A stretch of DNA of 64,000 nt from Aliiroseovarius sediminis (GTDB taxonomy: Bacteria; Pseudomonadota; Alphaproteobacteria; Rhodobacterales; Rhodobacteraceae), in NCBI RefSeq assembly GCF_022678485.1, contig NZ_JALBYP010000021.1, forward strand, positions 1 to 64,000, written 5' to 3'. Both the position numbers and the translations under genes were made by a program. Below the pieces are notes generated by a model. The model saw only the letters and a list, made by a program, of their open reading frames with translations. It did no database searches and was not told the origin of the DNA. Positions 45,389 to 55,100 of the stretch are shown here, one piece after another (position 1 is the first letter of the stretch; every line of letters begins with the position of its first letter).

Positions 45389-46672
45389 ATGATCGGGCGT
45401 TGGAACACGTCGCGGGTCGAGGAAGAAGAGAAGCCGACCGGCTTTGACTCGTTCGATCTTCGGCTCGGTGACGTGATGCGCGGAGAGCGTGCGACGCTTG
45501 GCAAATCGCTGCTGGATGTTCAGCGCGAGTTGAAGATCAAAGCTACTTATATCGCCGCAATTGAAAATGCCGATGTTTCGGCCTTTGAAACCCAAGGGTT
45601 TATCGCAGGCTATGTGCGGTCCTACGCACGGTATCTGGGTATGGATCCCGACTTGGCTTTCGCGACATTCTGCTCGGAAAGCGGCTTTACCACAGCACAT
45701 GGGCTGGCGCCCAGCGTCTCAACCCTGCCGGACAAGTCCGCCAAGCTTCCCAAGCGCGGCGATCACGTGGGTGATCCGCTAGGCAACCCCAACGCCAATT
45801 GGGTGCCGCAAACCGAAAGTATCTTTGCCGGGATCGAACCCGGTGCTGTCGGGTCGGTCGCGGTTCTGGCCGCGCTGATCGGGCTTTTGGGGTTTGGCAG
45901 TTGGTCGGTGCTGAAAGAAATCCAACGCGTCGATTTTGCCCCTGTCGAACAAACCCCCGGCGTGCTGGCTGAACTGCCCGATGTTGGGGCAAGCACAGAA
46001 GGCGACGTTCTGGCACAGGCCGGCGCGGGGCTAAGCCAACCGCCATCTGCCGAGGCGTTGGATCGCCTGTATCGCCCACAGGCGCTTGAAGTGCCGGTTC
46101 TGACCCACCGTGACGCGCCGATCTCGACCCTTGATCCTTCCAGCGTTGGCGTTTTGGCCCACGCAACGGCCCCTGAGCTGGGTCTTGCACCCTCGCAATT
46201 GGCAGCCGCGCCCGGGGCACGAATGGGCGCAAGCGGGATCGCGTCGCGCGACACGCAACAGATTGCGCAAAATCTGCCTGCGTCGGGGGCCGATGGGCGG
46301 CTGGATGAAGCGCCGCCCGCGGTTCAGGTCTTGGGTGCCGAAGCGGCCGAGGTTGCGGTGTTCGCCGTCCGCCCCTCGTGGATTCGCATCAAATCCGCCG
46401 ACGGCACCGTTATATTCGAGAAAATTTTGGATGCGGGTGAACACTATGTTCTGCCCAAAACCGAACATGCCCCGATAATGCGCACGGGCAATGCAGGCTC
46501 GGTCTATTTCGCGGTAAACGGCACGGCCTATGGACCGTCCGGCGATGGCCCTTCGGTGGTGAAAGACGTGGCCCTGTCGCAAGAGGCATTGACCCAGAGC
46601 TTCGCATTAGCCGATCTGGAGGAGGATGCGGATCTGGCGACCTATGTGGCCGATCTGAACCTGTCGCAGTAA
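45389..46672 (+). CDS. RodZ-like helix-turn-helix membrane protein
   Basis: A 427-residue bitopic protein. The cytoplasmic part is an Xre-type HTH (LRLGDVMRGERATLGKSLLD, ATYIAAIENADVSAF, IAGYVRSYARYLGMD) as in RodZ, which anchors MreB. A single membrane helix (AVGSVAVLAALIGLLGFGSW) lies near residue 150-170. The periplasmic part is a long Ala/Pro-rich linker followed by a DUF4115 domain (VFAVRPSWIRIKSADGTVIF, VLPKTEHAP). It lies about 114 bases after hemA and about 107 bases before ispG, the order common in Rhodobacteraceae. Confidence 0.85.
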   Translation: MIGRWNTSRVEEEEKPTGFDSFDLRLGDVMRGERATLGKSLLDVQRELKIKATYIAAIENADVSAFETQGFIAGYVRSYARYLGMDPDLAFATFCSESGFTTAHGLAPSVSTLPDKSAKLPKRGDHVGDPLGNPNANWVPQTESIFAGIEPGAVGSVAVLAALIGLLGFGSWSVLKEIQRVDFAPVEQTPGVLAELPDVGASTEGDVLAQAGAGLSQPPSAEALDRLYRPQALEVPVLTHRDAPISTLDPSSVGVLAHATAPELGLAPSQLAAAPGARMGASGIASRDTQQIAQNLPASGADGRLDEAPPAVQVLGAEAAEVAVFAVRPSWIRIKSADGTVIFEKILDAGEHYVLPKTEHAPIMRTGNAGSVYFAVNGTAYGPSGDGPSVVKDVALSQEALTQSFALADLEEDADLATYVADLNLSQ

Positions 46673-46778
46673 CCTCACCTTTGCTTGAGGCTTGATAATC
46701 GGCACCCCCTTGTGCTTGTCGTCATCCACGGCCCGCGCTATCCCTAACCCTGAACACACCGGCAAGAAGAGCGATCCC

Positions 46779-47903
46779 ATGTCCCACAACCCGATCCGTC
46801 CCTGGCGCGATATCGAACGCCGTACGTCGCGGCAAGTGATGGTGGGCAATGTGCCGGTTGGCGGGGGCGCGCCGATCGCGGTGCAAACCATGACCAACAC
46901 CGACAGTTCGGACGTTAAGGCGACGGTGGCACAAGTCATTGCGGCCGCCGAGGCTGGCGCGGACATCGTTCGCATTTCCTGCCCTGACGTTGGATCGACA
47001 AAGGCGTTGAAACAGATCACCGCTGAGAGCCCGGTGCCCATCGTGGCCGATATCCACTTTCACTATAAACGAGCCATCGAGGCCGCAGAGGCAGGCGCAG
47101 CCTGCCTGCGCATCAACCCCGGAAACATCGGGGACAAGGGCCGCGTGCGTGAAGTGATCAAGGCCGCCAAGGATCATGGCTGTTCGATTCGCATCGGCGT
47201 GAACGCCGGGTCACTGGAACGCCACCTGCTCGAAAAATATGGCGAACCCTGCCCGGACGCGATGGTGGAAAGTGGCCTTGATCACATCCGCATTCTAGAA
47301 GACAACGATTTTCGCGACTACAAGATCAGTGTGAAAGCATCCGACGTGTTCCTATCCGCTGCCGCCTATCACGGCATTGCCGAGGCAACGGACGCGCCGA
47401 TTCACCTCGGCATCACTGAAGCCGGTGGTCTTGTGTCTGGCACCATCAAAAGCGCGATTGGCCTTGGCAACCTGCTTTGGGCCGGTATCGGCGACACAAT
47501 CCGCGTCAGCCTGTCCGCTGACCCGGTCGAAGAGGTTAAGGTGGGATTTGAAATCCTGAAAAGCCTTGGCTTGCGTCATCGGGGGGTCAACATCATCTCC
47601 TGCCCTTCCTGCGCGCGTCAGGGGTTCGACGTGATTCAAACAGTCGCAACGCTGGAAGAACGCCTGGCGCATGTCCACACGCCAATGAGCCTGTCGATCA
47701 TTGGTTGCGTGGTCAACGGCCCGGGCGAGGCATTGATGACCGATATCGGCTTCACCGGGGGCGGGGCGGGGTCGGGCATGGTTTATGTCGCAGGTAAGCA
47801 AGACCACAAGCTGGACAACGAGAAGATGATCGACCACATCGTTAAGCTTGTCGAAGAACGCGCTGCCGAGATTGAAGCCCAAGTAAACGAAGCCGCAGAG
47901 TAA
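46779..47903 (+). CDS. ispG: 4-hydroxy-3-methylbut-2-en-1-yl diphosphate synthase (flavodoxin)
   Basis: The penultimate enzyme of the MEP isoprenoid pathway, a 4Fe-4S protein reducing the cyclic diphosphate. The 374-residue protein starts [15 protein letters not shown] (46779; the frame is open upstream). It contains [12 protein letters not shown] (about 33-44), the ligand-rich [16 protein letters not shown] (about 272-287) with Cys of the cluster, and [13 protein letters not shown] (about 308-320) with the third Cys. It ends VNEAAE, and a two-hairpin element begins straight after the TAA. Confidence 0.97.
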   Translation: MSHNPIRPWRDIERRTSRQVMVGNVPVGGGAPIAVQTMTNTDSSDVKATVAQVIAAAEAGADIVRISCPDVGSTKALKQITAESPVPIVADIHFHYKRAIEAAEAGAACLRINPGNIGDKGRVREVIKAAKDHGCSIRIGVNAGSLERHLLEKYGEPCPDAMVESGLDHIRILEDNDFRDYKISVKASDVFLSAAAYHGIAEATDAPIHLGITEAGGLVSGTIKSAIGLGNLLWAGIGDTIRVSLSADPVEEVKVGFEILKSLGLRHRGVNIISCPSCARQGFDVIQTVATLEERLAHVHTPMSLSIIGCVVNGPGEALMTDIGFTGGGAGSGMVYVAGKQDHKLDNEKMIDHIVKLVEERAAEIEAQVNEAAE

Positions 47904-47964
47904 GGGGGCTTTGCCCCCTCGAGCCGTTGGCTCTCACCCCCAGGATATTTCAAGCCAGAAGAAA
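47904..47964 (+). repeat. Two-hairpin 3'-end element, copy 2 (after ispG)
   Basis: It starts at the base after the ispG TAA. Hairpin I GGGGGC-TTT-GCCCCC, TC, hairpin II GAGCC-GTT-GGCTC (47921-47933), then TCACCCCCAGGATATTT and CAAGCCAGAAGAAA. Same module order as copy 1. Confidence 0.8.
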
Positions 47965-48040
47965 TACAGGAAAGAAACAGTTTGCCACCGGCTATGCCGT
48001 CCAGAACATATTATGCTGAGACGCCCGTCGAGGTCTTCGT

Positions 48041-48100
48041 GCTTCTTCTGGCTTGAAATATCCTGGGGTGAGCACCGCAGGTGCGAGGGGCAACGCCCCT
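48041..48100 (-). repeat. Two-hairpin 3'-end element, copy 3 (inverted)
   Basis: Read on the minus strand: AGGGGC-GTT-GCCCCT, then C, then hairpin II GCACC-TGC-GGTGC, then TCACCCCAGGATATTT and CAAGCCAGAAGAAG. It follows the DUF1289 gene's 3' end (50 bases away) in that gene's direction. It faces copy 2, so the pair forms a long inverted repeat between the convergent ispG and DUF1289 genes. Confidence 0.8.
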
Positions 48101-48150
48101 CTTCTGCCGTTGCAAATCAGTGTTGCAGTGGTTTTACGCGCCGCCGTTCC

Positions 48151-48390
48151 TCAGGCGTCGCCCTTCGCAATGCGTGCTTTGCGCCCGCCACGGCGCTTCG
48201 TTAGCATAGTTTTTCGGGCCGGAAGGTCATTCATGATCGTGCGGCGCACCTCGGGCGAAAGGCGCGACCAGGCTGTGATCTCGTCGATCGAACGATAACA
48301 CCCGGTGCAGATGCGCGCCTCGGGGTGGACGACGCAGATGTTGATGCAGGGGCTATCGATTTCGTCACGGTTCCAGATGTCATCGGCCAT
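48151..48390 (-). CDS. DUF1289-family protein
   Basis: A 79-residue protein of the DUF1289 family. The four Cys of a predicted metal-binding motif are SPCINICVVHPEARICTGCY (about 13-32), followed by RSIDEITAWSRLSPEVRR, the other family signature. The C-terminus is very basic (TKRRGGRKARIAKG). Its ATG overlaps the last base of the ruvX stop, so translation is coupled. Function is unknown; DUF1289 proteins are widespread in proteobacteria. Confidence 0.85.
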   Translation of the reverse strand: MADDIWNRDEIDSPCINICVVHPEARICTGCYRSIDEITAWSRLSPEVRRTIMNDLPARKTMLTKRRGGRKARIAKGDA

Positions 48391-48854
48391 TACAGGTGCC
48401 TCATTCGGTCTAATACACCTTGAAGGATATACCCGGCGGCAACATGGTCAATCACCTCGGCGCGACGCTTTCGGGACGTATCCGCCTCGAGCAACGCGCG
48501 TTCTGCCGCGACGGTAGACAGGCGTTCATCCCAGAAGGTGATCGGGATATCGGTCAGTTTTTCCAGGTTGCGGGCGAAGGCGCGGGTCGATTGGCAGCGC
48601 GGGCCTTCGGTTCCGTCCATGTTGCGGGGCAGGCCAAGGATGAGCCCGCCAAGATTGCGTTCGTTGATAATGTCCAGCAGTCGCGCGGCGTCTGTCGTGA
48701 ACTTCTTGCGCCGGATGGTTTCAAGCGGGGTTGAAACCTGCCGCAGGTTGTCTGACACCGCAACGCCGATGGTTTTCGTGCCAAGATCCAGCCCGCCCAG
48801 TGCGGTCACAGGGGGCAGGTGGCCAACAAATTCTTCGACCGTATCGACGATCAC
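48390..48854 (-). CDS. ruvX: Holliday junction resolvase-like RuvX (YqgF)
   Basis: A 154-residue RNase H-fold nuclease of the YqgF family, implicated in pre-16S rRNA maturation and, in some species, Holliday junction cleavage. GLDLGTKTIGVAVSD (about 22-36) holds the first catalytic Asp; LGGLILGLPRNMDGTEG (about 68-84), FWDERLSTVAAERAL (about 107-121) and VIDHVAAGYILQGVL (about 136-150) give the others. It overlaps ccmI upstream by four bases and DUF1289 downstream by one. Confidence 0.93.
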   Translation of the reverse strand: MIVDTVEEFVGHLPPVTALGGLDLGTKTIGVAVSDNLRQVSTPLETIRRKKFTTDAARLLDIINERNLGGLILGLPRNMDGTEGPRCQSTRAFARNLEKLTDIPITFWDERLSTVAAERALLEADTSRKRRAEVIDHVAAGYILQGVLDRMRHL

Positions 48855-50116
48855 GGAGCGAGCCCAGCCTGTTCGGCGGCGATACGCACGGTTGCCAGTG
48901 CATCGGGTTTGGAGGCAAAGACGGTCTGCGCCTCGTCCCAGATGGCGGCGGCGCGGTTGTTATCGCCAACGACGCCCAAGACGTTGATCAGACGGGCCCA
49001 TTCGTCTGGCGTGCCGCCTTCAGTGGCCAGCCGGTCAGACAGCTGTTCGATCATGCCCTGGATCATGGCGCCGCGGTCCTCGTCGTTCAGGTCCTGAGCG
49101 GCTTCGATGTCTTCGGCGCTCGGCCCGGACAGGCTGGGGGTAGCGGGTCGCGTCGCAGGCTCGGGTGGGGTGTATTCGACACCGGCATAGGCTGCCAGGC
49201 TGCTGATTTGTGACCGCACCGAGGTCCACCAGATTGCCGTTTCCGGGCCTTCCTCAAGCAGCCCGCGCCACAGGCGGAACGCCATGTCGGGGCGGCCGTT
49301 TTGGGCAAACATCAGGCCGGTATAGTAGCGTGCCAACTGGTGGCGAGGGTCACGTTGTAATGCCTTTTCCAGCATCTCTTCGGCTTCGGGCGAGATGAAG
49401 CCACCGGCGGCATTGACCAGCAGGTCGGCTTGCCGGACGTAGTCATCCGCCGTGGCAGCGTCACCTTTGACTTCCAGCAGGTGCCCCATTGCTTCGCGGG
49501 CTGCGACCATGTTTCCAAGGGCCGCTTCGTGCTGGGCCAACAGGTCCAGTCCACGCACGTCGTCGGGGTTTTTTGTGACCGCATCGCGCAGTCCTTGGAT
49601 CAGGTCAAGATAATCGTCAGGCGCCTCAGCGGGTGGGCCGGGCCAAGGGGGCATGTCGGCCTCGACCTTGGCCTGGCTGGGGCGATTGTCGCGCATTTCC
49701 TGGCTCATCGCGACGCGTTTGTCGCGGCCCAAGTCCTGAAACCCGGGAGAGCCCAGCACCCAATATAGACCGAACGCCCCGCAAGCCAGCACAGCTGCCG
49801 ACAGCCCCATGACCAGACGACTGATGTTTTGCGGCGCGTCTGTCGGGCGATCCTTGGCTTGGGCGGCTTTGTCGGCTTCCAGCAGGCGGCGTGAGATTTC
49901 GACCCGGGCGCGATCAGCTTCTTGCGCCGCCAGCGTGCCACGCGCCACGTCGCGGTCAAGTTCGCTTAGCTGGTCACGATAAACCTTCATGTCCGAGGTC
50001 AGCCGCGCAGTATCGTCTTTCGTCGCCTGCGCGACGCTAGACGGGAGCAGCATTCTTCGTGCCAGAACCAGAATGGTTGCGAGCGTCAGCGCCCCGATGA
50101 TCAGCCAGAAAACCAT
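48851..50116 (-). CDS. ccmI: c-type cytochrome biogenesis protein CcmI
   Basis: A membrane chaperone that binds apocytochrome c for the CcmFH haem lyase. The 421-residue protein has an N-terminal membrane helix (MVFWLIIGALTLATILVLAR), a cytoplasmic loop with SDMKVYRDQLSELDRDVARG (about 39-58), a second helix (LVMGLSAAVLACGAFGLYWV) and a periplasmic TPR domain (DYLDLIQGLRDAVTKNPDD, AARAEM-type repeats around YYTGLMFAQNGRPDMAFRLW). The ATG at 50116 follows GGAGGGAAC and replaces the upstream in-frame start. It is divergent from soxB. Confidence 0.9.
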   Translation of the reverse strand: MVFWLIIGALTLATILVLARRMLLPSSVAQATKDDTARLTSDMKVYRDQLSELDRDVARGTLAAQEADRARVEISRRLLEADKAAQAKDRPTDAPQNISRLVMGLSAAVLACGAFGLYWVLGSPGFQDLGRDKRVAMSQEMRDNRPSQAKVEADMPPWPGPPAEAPDDYLDLIQGLRDAVTKNPDDVRGLDLLAQHEAALGNMVAAREAMGHLLEVKGDAATADDYVRQADLLVNAAGGFISPEAEEMLEKALQRDPRHQLARYYTGLMFAQNGRPDMAFRLWRGLLEEGPETAIWWTSVRSQISSLAAYAGVEYTPPEPATRPATPSLSGPSAEDIEAAQDLNDEDRGAMIQGMIEQLSDRLATEGGTPDEWARLINVLGVVGDNNRAAAIWDEAQTVFASKPDALATVRIAAEQAGLAP

Positions 50117-50329
50117 GTTCCCTCCGCGTGCTTCAGTCACCCCCATGTAATGCGCAAAGCGGTTGGGCAAAACCCTTAAAGGGCGGGTGCGACAATCACG
50201 ATCGCGCGGGACGGCGCAAAATGTGCCTCATGTCGTCTTTTTCATTCCACATGACGCTGGATTGCCGCCGATAATTGTCGCTAGGATATAAAACCGACCG
50301 AAACCGGGGACCCATCTGAAGGGAATCGC

Positions 50330-51577
50330 ATGCGACGTTATTCTGCATTTGCCATCGCGCGTGAAGCTGCGCGTTATCATCAGGGGTGGGAGCGCGCGTG
50401 GGCGTCCCCTAAACCCAAGAAGAAATACGATGTGGTCATCGTGGGCGCGGGCGGCCACGGGCTGGCCACAGCGTTTTATCTGGGCAAGAATTTCGGGATC
50501 ACCAATGTGGCGATCATTGAAAAGGGCTGGTTGGGTGGCGGCAATACGGGCCGCAACACCACGATCATTCGGTCGAACTATCTGCAAGACCCGTCTGCTG
50601 CGATCTATGAAAAAGCGCGCTCGCTTTACGAGACGATGTCACAGGATCTGAACTACAACGTCATGTTCAGTCCGCGCGGCGTCATGATGCTGGCCCAGAC
50701 CGAAAGTGAAGTGCGCGGTTTCATACGAACGGCTCACGCCAACGCCCTGCAAGGGGTCAAGACCGAGTTCATCAGCCCTCAGCGCGTAAAAGAGCTTGTG
50801 CCGATCATGAACATCGACGGCCCACGCTATCCCGTTCTGGGCGCGCTGTGGCAGGACCGCGCCGGCACCGCGCGTCACGATGCGGTCGCGTGGGGTTACG
50901 CGCGGGCATGTTCGGACATGGGCATGGACATCATCCAGAAATGCGAAGTGACCGGGGTGCGCCAGTCGGGGGACAAGGTCACGGGCGTTGATACCACGCA
51001 GGGCCAAATTGATTGCGACAAGCTGGCGATGGTTGTGGCTGGCAACGCAAGCCATCTGGCCGATATGGCGGGCTTCCGGCTGCCGATGGAAAGCGTCGCG
51101 CTGCAAGCGCTGGTGTCAGAGCCGATCAAACCCTGCATTGACGTGGTCGTGATGGCCAACACCGTGCATGGCTATATGTCCCAGTCCGACAAGGGCGAGC
51201 TGGTCATTGGCGGCGGCACCGACGGCTACAACAACTACACCCAGCGCGGATCGTTCCATCACATTGAGGAAACGGTGCGCGCCTTGGTCGAAACCTTCCC
51301 GATCATCTCGCGCCTGAAAATGCTGCGCCAATGGGGCGGCATCGTGGACGTGACAGGCGACCGATCCCCCATCATCGGCAAGACGCCCTTGGGCAACTGC
51401 TTCATCAACTGCGGCTGGGGCACCGGCGGCTTCAAATCGATTCCCGGATCAGGCTGGGCCATGGCTGAGACCGTCGCCAAAGGCGAACCCGGCGCGCTTG
51501 CTGGCGCATTTGGCCTGAACCGCTTCACCGAAGGACGCTTCATTGATGAAAGCGTGGCAGCGGGGGTGGCTCACTGA
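50330..51577 (+). CDS. soxB: Sarcosine oxidase subunit beta
   Basis: The flavin-bearing subunit of heterotetrameric sarcosine oxidase, which demethylates sarcosine to glycine. The 415-residue protein starts MRRYSAFAIAREAARYH and carries the FAD motif VVIVGAGGHGLATAFYLG (about 36-53), then GGGNTGRNTTIIRSNYL (about 68-84). The C-terminal half has MLRQWGGIVDVTGDRSPII and FINCGWGTGGFKSIPGSGWA, typical of SoxB. Its TGA (51575-51577) overlaps the ATG of the next small gene. It is the first gene of a plus-strand operon ending at 55682. Confidence 0.96.
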   Translation: MRRYSAFAIAREAARYHQGWERAWASPKPKKKYDVVIVGAGGHGLATAFYLGKNFGITNVAIIEKGWLGGGNTGRNTTIIRSNYLQDPSAAIYEKARSLYETMSQDLNYNVMFSPRGVMMLAQTESEVRGFIRTAHANALQGVKTEFISPQRVKELVPIMNIDGPRYPVLGALWQDRAGTARHDAVAWGYARACSDMGMDIIQKCEVTGVRQSGDKVTGVDTTQGQIDCDKLAMVVAGNASHLADMAGFRLPMESVALQALVSEPIKPCIDVVVMANTVHGYMSQSDKGELVIGGGTDGYNNYTQRGSFHHIEETVRALVETFPIISRLKMLRQWGGIVDVTGDRSPIIGKTPLGNCFINCGWGTGGFKSIPGSGWAMAETVAKGEPGALAGAFGLNRFTEGRFIDESVAAGVAH

Positions 51578-51801
51578 TGTTTGGATTTATGAAACTAATA
51601 CAATTACTTGTCCTGAGAAACCTACATGTACCTTTCAGGTGGGTTATCTCCATGGGGTTTTGGGTTTCGCCCAAGTCTGATGAGAACAAAGGCGAGAAGC
51701 GCTATGCCAGCGATTGGCGCAATTGCGATGAAGAAATCCAACATGGCATCAATCCTACCTTAATTGAAACGCGATGCAACTATGAGGTACAGCCATGCTG
51801 A
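51577..51801 (+). CDS. Small unrecognised gene between soxB and soxD
   Basis: A 74-residue ORF. Its ATG overlaps the soxB stop (TGATG) and its TGA overlaps the soxD start (ATGCTGA), so it is translationally tied to both neighbours. The product begins with a hydrophobic Leu/Ile/Phe-rich segment (MFGFMKLIQLLVLRNLHVPF) and a WVISMGFWVS stretch, then becomes polar (DWRNCDEEIQHG) and ends in CNYEVQPC. By my count it is about 44% G+C, against over 60% for soxB and soxA, and it uses many AT-ending codons. No family recognised. An insertion into an old operon or a poorly conserved accessory subunit are both possible. Confidence 0.6.
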   Translation: MFGFMKLIQLLVLRNLHVPFRWVISMGFWVSPKSDENKGEKRYASDWRNCDEEIQHGINPTLIETRCNYEVQPC

Positions 51802-52118
51802 TCCTTGAATGCCCCTATTGCGGCGTGATGGCCGATGAAACGGACCTGCATGGCGGGGGCGAGGCGCATCTGAAGCGTTTCGGGCCCGGCTCGTCCGATG
51901 ATGATTTCGAGACCTATCTGTTCCACCGCGCGAACCCCAAAGGCGTTCACTTTGAACGCTGGCGGCATGTCTCGGGTTGCGGCAAGTGGTTCCACGCGGC
52001 GCGCAACACCATGACGCTTGAGGTCTACGGCACCTATTCCGCCCAGACCTATGAGCCGCCCAAGGCGATCATCAACGCGGTCAAAAAGAAACATCCCGAA
52101 TGGGAGGGCTATGAATGA
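51795..52118 (+). CDS. soxD: Sarcosine oxidase subunit delta
   Basis: The small zinc-binding subunit of sarcosine oxidase, 107 residues. Three Cys and one His form the Zn site: LECPYCGVMADETDLHGGGE (about 4-23) and HVSGCGKWFHAARNT (about 58-72). It ends with the family-conserved KKKHPEWEGYE. Its stop overlaps the soxA ATG by four bases. Confidence 0.93.
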   Translation: MLILECPYCGVMADETDLHGGGEAHLKRFGPGSSDDDFETYLFHRANPKGVHFERWRHVSGCGKWFHAARNTMTLEVYGTYSAQTYEPPKAIINAVKKKHPEWEGYE

Positions 52119-55100
52119 GCACCCGTCTGGCAAAAGGCGGCCGTTTGATCGACCGCACCAAACCGAAGAATTTCACCTTCAACGGTAAACGTATGAAGGG
52201 GTATGACGGCGACACACTGGCCGCGGCGCTTCTGGGCGAAGACCAGATGCTGGTCGGCCGGTCGTTCAAATATCACCGCCCGCGCGGCATCGTCGCATCC
52301 GGCGCGGAAGAGCCCAATGCGCTTGTAAATATGGGGCAGGGCGGGCGCTTTGAACCCAACCAGCGCGTTACCACGACCGAGCTGTTTGACGGCCTCACCT
52401 GCACCTCGCAAAACCACTGGCCGAGCCTTGAGTTCGATGTGGGCGTGGTCAACAACTACGCCGCGCGCTTCCTGCCGGCGGGGTTTTACTACAAGACATT
52501 CATGGCGCCCGCGCCCGCGTGGAAGCACGTGTTTGAACCCATCATTCGAAAGTCCGCCGGTCTGGGCAAAGTCCCGACCGAGGCGGACGTGGATCGCTAT
52601 GAACATTTCTATCACCACACTGATGTGCTGGTGATCGGTGGCGGTGTTGCCGGTCTGGCCGCCGCTCTGGCCGCTGGGCGGTCAGGCGCGAAAGTGCTGG
52701 TGATGGAACAAACGCACCATTGGGGCGGACGTGCGCCGGTGGATGGCGGCGAGATCGACGGGCAGACGCCCGATGATTGGATCACTGCAACGCTGGCCGA
52801 GCTTGAAGGCATGGACAACGTCACACTGCGCACCCGCATGATGGGCGCGGGCGTCTATGACCACGGCTATGCGCTGGGCTATGAACGTGTGGCTGATCAC
52901 ACGCCGGGCGACGACCGCCCGCGCCATCGTCTGTGGCGCATCCGGGCCAAGCAGATCGTCACCGCGACCGGTGCGATCGAACGCCCCTTGTCCTTTGCGG
53001 GCAATGACATTCCCGGCGTCATGCTGGCTTCGGCTGTGCGCGACTATGCGGTGAACTGGGGCGTGTCCGTTGGCGACCGCACAGTGGTTGTGACCAACAA
53101 TGACGACGCCTACCGCACGGCACTTGTGTTGAAAGAGGCCGGGCTGGACGTGCCGGTCATTCTGGACGCGCGCGACCATTCCAATGGCCCGCTGGCAGAA
53201 GCAGCCCGCGCTGCTGGCATTCGGGTTGAGGTCGGCAAAGCCATTGCCAAGGTTAACGGCGGCAAACGCGTGACGGGCGTTTCGATCTGCTCGCAGGCGG
53301 GCGAGGGCTCGGCGGTCGAAGATATCGCTTGCGACGCGGTCGCCATGTCGGGCGGCTGGTCCCCCGTCGTGCACCTGTGGTCGCATTGCGGCGGCAAACT
53401 GATCTGGGACGACAAACAGAGCCATTTCCGCCCCGACCCTGACCGCGCCCCCACAGGCCATGATGGCCAATCCTTTGTGGTCACCGCCGGTGCCGCTTCG
53501 GGCGCGATGAGTTTGGCGGATGTGCTGTCGGACGCTTATGCGGCGGGCCAGCAAGCTGCGAAAGCGGCAGGCGGCAAGGCCGTGCGCAAGGCTGGCCCCA
53601 AGGCAGACCCCGAGGCGACACAGCCAATGGCTCCTGTCTGGATCATGCCGCAGGGTGCTGGTCATCAGAAACGCATGAAAATGTGGCTGGATTACCAGAA
53701 CGACGTGAAGGTTTCGGACGTGCAACTGGCCGCGCGCGAAGGATACGAAAGCGTCGAGCACACCAAGCGTTATACCACATTGGGCATGGCGACGGACCAA
53801 GGGAAGCTGTCCAATATCAATGGCTTGGCGATCCTTTCTGATGCATTGGGTCAACCCATTCCGGCAACCGGCACCACCACCTTCCGCCCGCCCTATACCC
53901 CGATCAGCTTCGGCGCGATTGTGGGCGAAGCGCGCCACGAGTTGTTCCAGCCGATCCGCCGCACACCGATGCACAAATGGCATGAAGATGCGGGCGCTTA
54001 CATGGAACCTGTCGGTCATTGGCGCCGTCCCTATTGCTATGCCAAACCGGGTGAAACCAATGAACAAGCTGTGCATCGCGAGGTGCTGAACACCCGCGAG
54101 AAACTGGGTCTGTTGGATGCCTCGACGCTGGGCAAGCTGATCGTCAAGGGGCCGGATGCGGGCAAGTTCATGGACATGATGTATACCAACATGATGTCGA
54201 ACTTGGCGGTCGGCAAATGCCGTTATGGTCTGATGTGCTCGGAAAATGGGTTTTTGTCGGATGACGGCGTTGTCGCCCGGATTGATGAGGATACGTGGCT
54301 CTGCCACACCACCTCGGGCGGGGCCGACCACATCTATGCGTGGATGGAGGAGTGGCTGCAAACCGAATGGTGGGATTGGAAAGTCTATGTCGCCAACGTG
54401 ACCGAGCAGTTGGCGCAGGTCGCCGTGGTCGGTCCCAATGCGCGCAAATTGCTTGAGAAGCTGGGAGGCATGGATGTGTCCAAGGACGCGCTGGCCTTCA
54501 TGCAGTGGAAAGACGGCAAGATTGGCGAGTTTGATGCGCGCGTTTATCGTATCTCGTTCTCGGGCGAGCTGTCTTATGAAATTGCCGTCCCTGCCAGCCA
54601 AGGCCGCGCCTTCTGGGACAAGTTGCTGGAGGCCGGTGAAGAATTTGGCGTTATGCCTTACGGCACCGAATGCCTGCACATCATGCGGGCCGAAAAGGGC
54701 TTTATCATGATCGGAGACGAAACCGACGGCACCGTGATCCCGCAGGATCTGGGGCTGAACTGGGCGATTTCCAAGAAGAAAGAGGACTTCCTTGGTAAAC
54801 GCGCCCAGCAACGCAGCCACATGTCGGACCCGGATCGCTGGAAACTGGTCGGTCTGGAAACGCTGGACGGATCTGTTCTGCCCGATGGTGCCTATGCGGT
54901 CGAAGATGGTGAAAACCAGTATGGGCACCGCAATATGATCGGGCGCGTCACCTCGACCTATTATTCGCCGACGCTGAAGAAAGGTATTGCGATGGGGCTG
55001 GTGAAACACGGGCCTGATCGGATGGGTGATGTGCTAAGCTTCCCGACCGTGGATGGCTCTAACACCGAGATCAAGGCGCGGATCTGTGATCCGGTTTTCT

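Noticed and set aside
52682-55009. A 775-codon open frame antisense to soxA, and similar long antisense frames at 12627-14240, 16281-17624, 37029-38381 and 61488-63233.
   Set aside because: They lie opposite strongly conserved genes, are rich in His/Arg/Gln as expected for the complement of high-G+C coding DNA, and have no plausible ribosome sites or family motifs.
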